A stretch of 64,000 bases of DNA from Millionella massiliensis (lineage in GTDB: Bacteria; Bacteroidota; Bacteroidia; Bacteroidales; Rikenellaceae). The position numbers and the translations under genes were made by a program. The DNA lies in NCBI RefSeq assembly GCF_900104655.1, contig NZ_FNWD01000002.1, forward strand, positions 2,822,939 through 2,886,938, in the 5' to 3' direction. The notes beneath the pieces are model-generated. The model ran no database searches, had not been told where the DNA came from, and saw nothing but the letters and a program-made list of their open reading frames with translations. Numbering within the stretch: the stretch's first letter is position 1; each line of letters begins with the position of its first letter. Of this stretch, positions 59,670 through 64,000 are shown in pieces.

Positions 59670-62270
59670 ATGAGGATTGCAAGACGATTGATTTTCGCGG
59701 TACTGGCCATGACGATATGGGCTACCGTTCCGGCAAAAGCCCAACAGATATATGCTCCGGACTCCATCTCCCGCTCCATGTCCGGTGTCATGCCGGTCTA
59801 CGATTCGTTGCTCGGCGAGTCCGTGGACGAACAATTGACCGTTCTACCCCGCGTCGATTACAACGCAGCTCCCAAATCCTACATCGTAGGTAAGATCAAC
59901 GTACACGGGGCGATCGCAGTCGATCCCCAGATGATTATCGACAACCTGAGCATCGCCAGCGGTGATACCATCACCATTCCCGGCGACGATATCAATATTG
60001 CGACCCGCTCGCTGCTGGACCGTCGCTTCTTCTCCAATCTGAAGGTGCTCACCTCGTACCGTGCTGACACGGTCGATCTGGATCTCTACCTGCGTGAACG
60101 CATCCAGGTTCGCGGTTGGAACTTCATCGGCATCAAGGGTAGCGAACGAAAAGACCTCGAAGAGAAACTCCGCCTGCGTCAGTACAGCGAACTGTCGGAC
60201 TACCTGCTCTCGACCTGCATGGACCTGATTCGCAAATATTATGACGAAAAGGCTTTCCGAAATGCGGAGATCAGCTACGCCATTACGCCCGATACGCTGG
60301 TCAAAACCGCCGTGTTGGTTCACTTTACCATCGATCGTGGCGAAAAGGTGAAGATTGGGGAGATTCAGTTCGACGGCAACCAGAACCTCTCGTCGAAAAA
60401 GTTGACCAAGTCGATGGAAAAGACCCACAAGGTCAGCATCAACTTCCTGCGGAGCGCGAAGTTCAAGGAGAAAGACTTTGAGGAAGACCTCGAAAACATC
60501 CGTAACTATGCCCGTTCGGAAGGTTATCGCGATGCCGAAATCCTGCAGGACTCGCTCTACGCCATTCCGGACAAACCCAAACGGATGGGGATCTATATCA
60601 AAATCAAGGAAGGGGACAAATACCACTACCGTAATATCAACTGGCTCGGCAATACGATCTATCCTACCGAGGCGTTGCAGCAGATGCTGGGGCTGCGTCC
60701 CGGCGACGTATATGACAGCGAAACGATGAACGAACGTCTCTCGGGCGGTGACCCGATGAGCATGTCCATCGCCAATACCTATATGGATAACGGATACCTG
60801 GCCTTCCGGGCCACTCCGGTTGAAACCGTTGTACCCGGCGACTCGGTCGATGTCGAGATCCGTATCCTCGAAGGCAATCAGTTCCGCATCAAGAATGTCA
60901 CCTTCGACGGGAATACCCGTACCAACGACCACGTGATCCGTCGTGAACTGCAAACCATGCCCGGTGAACTCTACAGCCAGTCACTGCTGGCCCGTACCTA
61001 CCAACGTCTGGCCACCATGGGACAGTTCGACGCCAATTCACTCCAGCCGAACGTCAACCCCAACATTCAACAGGAGCTTGTCGATATCAACTACTCGCTG
61101 ACTGAAGTTCCCAATGACCAGCTGGAACTCTCCGGCGGTTGGGGGGCCGGTATGTTTATCGCCTCGGTCGGTATTAACTTTACCAACATCTCGCTGCGCA
61201 ACTTCTTTAACAAGAAAGCGTGGAGACCCTATCCGGCTGGTGACAACCAGACTCTCGGTCTGCAGATTCAAACCAATGGTAGCTATTACCGGGCCCTGTC
61301 GGTAAACTTCACTGAACCTTGGCTCGGCGGTCGCAAACCTACTTCGCTGTCGGTTTCGTTCTTTACCTCGCGTGAAACCGATGCGTACTACACCGGACAG
61401 AAAGCAACCGCTCACTTCGGTACGATCGGCGGTTCGATCGGGATCGGAAAGCGACTTAACTGGCCCGACCCCTATTTTACCATGTCGGTCGGTCTGACGA
61501 TGCAGAGCTATCGTCTGCACAACTGGCCCTACTTCCTGGTGTCGGAAGGAACCTGCAACACCTTGGCCCTGAATCTCGGTATCTCGCGTAACTCCGTCGA
61601 CGACATCATGCAGTATCCGAGTCAAGGTTCGAAATTCGACCTCTCGGTGGCCCTGACTCCGCCGTGGTCGGCCTTCGACGGCAAGGATTACAGCGACAAA
61701 ACCATGTCGCAAGCCGATCGTTACCATTGGATCGAGTACCATAAGTGGAAATTCAATGCCCAGTGGTTCGTACCTCTGACGGCCAACAACAAACTCGTGC
61801 TGATGGCCCGTGCACAGTTCGGTTATCTGGGACACTATAACAAAAACAAACTCTCGCCCTTCGAAGGATTCTCGGTGGGCGGGGACGGTCTCTCGGGTTA
61901 CAGCCTCTATGGTGTAGAAACCATCGGTCTTCGCGGTTACGAAGAAGATGCACTGACCCCCATGGCCGACTATGGTGTCTATGCACGTATCTTCAGCAAG
62001 TATACCCTCGAAATGCGTTATCCGCTGGTGCGCAGTGCCTCGACGCTGGTATATGCCCTCGTATTCGGTGAAGCCGGTAACGCCTTCCAGACCCTGTCCG
62101 AGTTCAAGCCCTTCAGTCTGAAACGGTCGGCCGGTATCGGTCTGCGCGTCTACCTGCCCTACCTGGGGATGCTGGGGATTGACTGGGGCTACGGCTTCGA
62201 CAAGACGAGCGACTCCAACGGGAAAGCTGCCGGCGGTAATTTCAGCTTTACGATCGGTCAGACTTTCTAA
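59670..62270 (+). CDS. bamA: Outer membrane assembly factor BamA
   Basis: BamA is the central Omp85 protein that folds beta-barrels into the outer membrane. It has 866 residues with a signal peptide (about residues 1-25, ending AKAQ). POTRA repeats fill about residues 70-490; VKIGEIQFDGNQNLSSKKL and FRIKNVTFDGNTRTNDHVIRREL mark two of them. A C-terminal barrel follows. The barrel has EGFSVGGDGLSGYSLYGVETIGLRGY, corresponding to the conserved VRGY-type loop, and ends FTIGQTF with the terminal aromatic residue of outer-membrane proteins. It lies 37 bases after uppS. Confidence 0.95.
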   Translation: MRIARRLIFAVLAMTIWATVPAKAQQIYAPDSISRSMSGVMPVYDSLLGESVDEQLTVLPRVDYNAAPKSYIVGKINVHGAIAVDPQMIIDNLSIASGDTITIPGDDINIATRSLLDRRFFSNLKVLTSYRADTVDLDLYLRERIQVRGWNFIGIKGSERKDLEEKLRLRQYSELSDYLLSTCMDLIRKYYDEKAFRNAEISYAITPDTLVKTAVLVHFTIDRGEKVKIGEIQFDGNQNLSSKKLTKSMEKTHKVSINFLRSAKFKEKDFEEDLENIRNYARSEGYRDAEILQDSLYAIPDKPKRMGIYIKIKEGDKYHYRNINWLGNTIYPTEALQQMLGLRPGDVYDSETMNERLSGGDPMSMSIANTYMDNGYLAFRATPVETVVPGDSVDVEIRILEGNQFRIKNVTFDGNTRTNDHVIRRELQTMPGELYSQSLLARTYQRLATMGQFDANSLQPNVNPNIQQELVDINYSLTEVPNDQLELSGGWGAGMFIASVGINFTNISLRNFFNKKAWRPYPAGDNQTLGLQIQTNGSYYRALSVNFTEPWLGGRKPTSLSVSFFTSRETDAYYTGQKATAHFGTIGGSIGIGKRLNWPDPYFTMSVGLTMQSYRLHNWPYFLVSEGTCNTLALNLGISRNSVDDIMQYPSQGSKFDLSVALTPPWSAFDGKDYSDKTMSQADRYHWIEYHKWKFNAQWFVPLTANNKLVLMARAQFGYLGHYNKNKLSPFEGFSVGGDGLSGYSLYGVETIGLRGYEEDALTPMADYGVYARIFSKYTLEMRYPLVRSASTLVYALVFGEAGNAFQTLSEFKPFSLKRSAGIGLRVYLPYLGMLGIDWGYGFDKTSDSNGKAAGGNFSFTIGQTF

Positions 62271-62344
62271 TGTCGGAAAAAATCACGACGTTTGTAAACC
62301 ACGGGACAATCATTCGAATATTAATACCACAAGATTCAATCATT

Positions 62345-62875
62345 ATGAAAACCTCACAGAAACTGATCCTCGCACTGGTTGCGGTAGCAGCCTTCCTCTT
62401 TGTTGGTACCGGTGCGGCTAACGCTCAGCAGAAATTCGGTTACATCAACTCGCAGGAGTTGTTATCTTCCATGCCTGAAATTGACTCTGTGCAGAGCAAG
62501 GTCAGCGCTCTGGGTAAAGACCTTGAAAGCCAGTTTACCGCCATGCAGACGGAAATGACTACGAAGGCCCAGGAACTGCAGAGTAACATGAATACCCTGT
62601 CGGAAACTGTTCGTAAGCAGAAAGAAAAAGAATTGTTCGATCTGCAGACCCGTATCGAAGAGTTCAATCGTTCGGCTCAGCAGGAACTCCAAACCAAGCA
62701 GCAGGAGTTGTTGAAACCTGTTATGGAAAAAGCGCAGGCTGCGATCACTAAAGTGGCCAAAGAACAGAATCTTACCGCAGTTTTCGATGTGGCTGCAGGT
62801 GCTTTGATCTACCAAAACGAATCACAGATGGTCAACCTGCTTCCGCTGGTGAAACAATCGCTCGGAATTCAGTAG
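62345..62875 (+). CDS. Periplasmic OmpH/Skp-family chaperone
   Basis: Skp (OmpH) holds unfolded outer-membrane proteins in the periplasm on the way to BamA. From ATG 62345 it has 176 residues with a signal peptide ending ANAQQ. The mature part starts KFGYINSQELLSSMPE, runs through a Gln-rich coiled coil (about residues 45-140) and ends AVFDVAAGALIYQN, all family-typical. Many Bacteroidales have two tandem ompH genes here; only one is present. A terminator follows. Confidence 0.92.
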   Translation: MKTSQKLILALVAVAAFLFVGTGAANAQQKFGYINSQELLSSMPEIDSVQSKVSALGKDLESQFTAMQTEMTTKAQELQSNMNTLSETVRKQKEKELFDLQTRIEEFNRSAQQELQTKQQELLKPVMEKAQAAITKVAKEQNLTAVFDVAAGALIYQNESQMVNLLPLVKQSLGIQ

Positions 62876-62911
62876 TTCTCGTTCCGCTGCGAACGTAAGG
62901 AAAAGTATGGT

Positions 62912-62949
62912 GAGCGCCTCCCGAAATTTTCGGAGGCGCTCCCTTTTTT
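62912..62949 (+). terminator. Terminator after ompH
   Basis: A perfect 10-bp stem (62912-62921 with 62932-62941) is followed by a T tract. The murI promoter element begins within two bases of its end. Confidence 0.9.
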
Positions 62950-62950
62950 A

Positions 62951-62958
62951 TATCTTTG
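62951..62958 (+). promoter_or_regulatory. -7 element for murI
   Basis: TATCTTTG is an exact match, 16 bases before the first murI ATG. Confidence 0.65.
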
Positions 62959-62974
62959 CTAATTGTAAACCCGC

Positions 62975-63790
62975 ATGGCCTGCATGTCATCTTTCAGTAA
63001 TTCACCTATCGGTATCATTGACTCCGGAATGGGCGGTATTACCGTCTGGGCCGAAATTACCCGGATCATGCCTTACGAAGATGTCATCTATTGGGCCGAC
63101 ACCGCACACTGTCCATACGGTGGGCGGACGCGCGACGAGATCACGGCACTGGTCAGCGTCGGGGTCGAAAACCTTCTGGAGCGCGGGGCGAAAATCATCG
63201 TCATAGCCTGCAATACCGCAACGACTGCTGCCATTGCTACGCTCAGGCAACGGTGGAAAGTCCCTTTTGTGGGGCTGGAGCCGGCCATCAAACCCGCTGC
63301 GCTGACCACACAAAGTGGAGTGGTGGGCGTGTTGGGAACAGCCTACACCGTGCAGAGTGAAATGTTCCGCCATACCATGGCCAAATATGCGGCCGGGATA
63401 AATGTCATGGCGGTTGCCGGTAATGGTCTGGTCGAAGAGGTCGAAAACGAGACTGAAAATTCACCCCGGGCGGTCGCCCTTTTGCACCAGTACATCGATC
63501 CCATGCTGGAGTCCGGCATTGACAAACTCGTACTGGCATGTACCCATTTCCCGCTGTTGACCCCCTCCATACGCGAGGTAATCGGAGAACGTGATGTGGA
63601 GATTATCAATCCTGCGCCTGCCGTTGCCCGCCATACGCATGAGTTGCTGGTCGAAGGGGGGATGTTGGCCGATCGTGCGGGAGACGGACGATATACATTT
63701 CTCAGCACTGGTGGCGCGGATGACGTCGAGCATTTGCGGATGCGTGCCGAGCATTATAAGAAAAGTATCAACGAAACATCGAGAGGATAG
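62975..63790 (+). CDS. murI: Glutamate racemase
   Basis: MurI makes D-glutamate for peptidoglycan. The 271 residues carry the acid/base pair cysteines Cys79 (ACNTAT) and Cys189 (ACTHFPLL), with Asp16 and Ser17 in DSGMGG and His191 after the second Cys. A second ATG at 62984 is also a possible start. It is transcribed from its own promoter right behind the ompH terminator. Confidence 0.96.
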   Translation: MACMSSFSNSPIGIIDSGMGGITVWAEITRIMPYEDVIYWADTAHCPYGGRTRDEITALVSVGVENLLERGAKIIVIACNTATTAAIATLRQRWKVPFVGLEPAIKPAALTTQSGVVGVLGTAYTVQSEMFRHTMAKYAAGINVMAVAGNGLVEEVENETENSPRAVALLHQYIDPMLESGIDKLVLACTHFPLLTPSIREVIGERDVEIINPAPAVARHTHELLVEGGMLADRAGDGRYTFLSTGGADDVEHLRMRAEHYKKSINETSRG

Positions 63791-63798
63791 AAGTAACT

Positions 63799-64000
63799 AT
63801 GGCAGCGAAACGACAGGTAGACAAACTGGCAGAACGAGCGGTTCGGGATCAGCGTACCGTGCGGACCGCACCGCAAGCGGCACGGCGTCCGGCGGCACAT
63901 TCTGCACCCGGCGTCCGGTCCGACAGTGCCCGTGCCGACCGGCTCAGAACCGATCGCGTGCAGCGCGTCGCCAGTCGACAGCCCGCTACGGCTCCGCGTC
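63799..64000 (+). CDS. Partial Ala/Arg-rich ORF cut by window end
   Basis: An ATG 8 bases after the murI stop opens a frame that is still open at the window edge (67 codons). The visible protein begins MAAKRQVDKLAERAVRDQ and then becomes low-complexity and strongly basic (Ala, Arg, Pro). No domain is recognised. It may be the disordered N-terminus of a larger protein. Close spacing to murI suggests cotranscription. The true gene extends beyond the window. Confidence 0.55.
   Translation, partial: MAAKRQVDKLAERAVRDQRTVRTAPQAARRPAAHSAPGVRSDSARADRLRTDRVQRVASRQPATAPR

Overview
The window looks like a chromosomal segment of a GC-rich member of the Bacteroidota, most likely order Bacteroidales. High GC and gene content suggest a Rikenellaceae/Alistipes-like organism, but that genus-level guess is inference. 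Support comes from repeated TAnnTTTG -7 promoter elements just upstream of genes, weak or absent Shine-Dalgarno sequences, a long-form NusB, a tRNA-guanine transglycosylase lacking the usual zinc cysteines, an alpha2-type glycyl-tRNA synthetase, and the gene order uppS-bamA-ompH-murI. No rRNA, tRNA, insertion sequence, prophage or CRISPR array was recognised.

Layout. 0.3-4.2 kb (minus): rlmH and a 12-TM NtrY-like sensor kinase. 4.5-7.5 kb (plus): nadC and a secreted dipeptidyl peptidase IV. 7.8-11.9 kb (minus): a degenerate LytM/M23 protein, glyS and a serine-type sulfatase. 12-16 kb (plus): ruvX, def and a large AddB-like iron-sulfur nuclease. 16.3-19.6 kb (minus): a secreted three-domain hydrolase (SGNH, alpha/beta, SGNH) and tsaD. 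19.7-20.8 kb (plus): an NlpE-like lipoprotein and an LEA-like 11-mer repeat protein. 21.6-24.3 kb (minus): KdsC-like phosphatase, a THUMP-like methyltransferase and thiM. 24.5-28.9 kb (plus): a GH92 alpha-mannosidase followed by a PNGase F-like protein, a plausible N-glycan foraging pair. 29-36.9 kb: nadK (minus), then pdxJ-cca, tgt-lptG-type permease and cysQ-ureohydrolase (plus). 37.5-41.3 kb: a cation/proton antiporter (plus) and a secreted beta-helix/PDZ protein (minus). 41.5-48 kb: ribD (minus) diverging from the packed run prmC-recX-M23-cutC-FAD oxidoreductase (plus). 48-52.6 kb (plus): a mini-protein resembling a gutted methyltransferase, a LolD/MacB-type ATPase, PduO, DUF2795, nusB, DUF1573 and yajC. 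52.9-64 kb: recQ (minus), rpe-ABC-F-rlmB, uppS-bamA-ompH, murI and the start of an Ala/Arg-rich ORF cut by the window edge.

Most of the window is housekeeping: translation and RNA modification (rlmH, glyS, def, tsaD, cca, tgt, prmC, rlmB, ABC-F), cofactors (nadC, nadK, pdxJ, ribD, thiM, pduO) and envelope biogenesis (lptG-type permease, uppS, bamA, ompH, murI, yajC, kdsC). Single genes for exported glycan- or peptide-active enzymes (DPP IV, sulfatase, triple hydrolase, GH92, PNGase-like, beta-helix/PDZ) are scattered among them without any SusC/SusD pair. Transcription units are often closed by perfect GC-rich hairpins, especially between convergent genes.

The points most worth a second look are the triple-hydrolase polypeptide, the PNGase-like protein with a substituted active-site position beside GH92, the LEA-like repeat protein, the small protein joining the two ends of a methyltransferase family, and the 29-bp ribD/prmC divergent promoter predicted to give leaderless messages.
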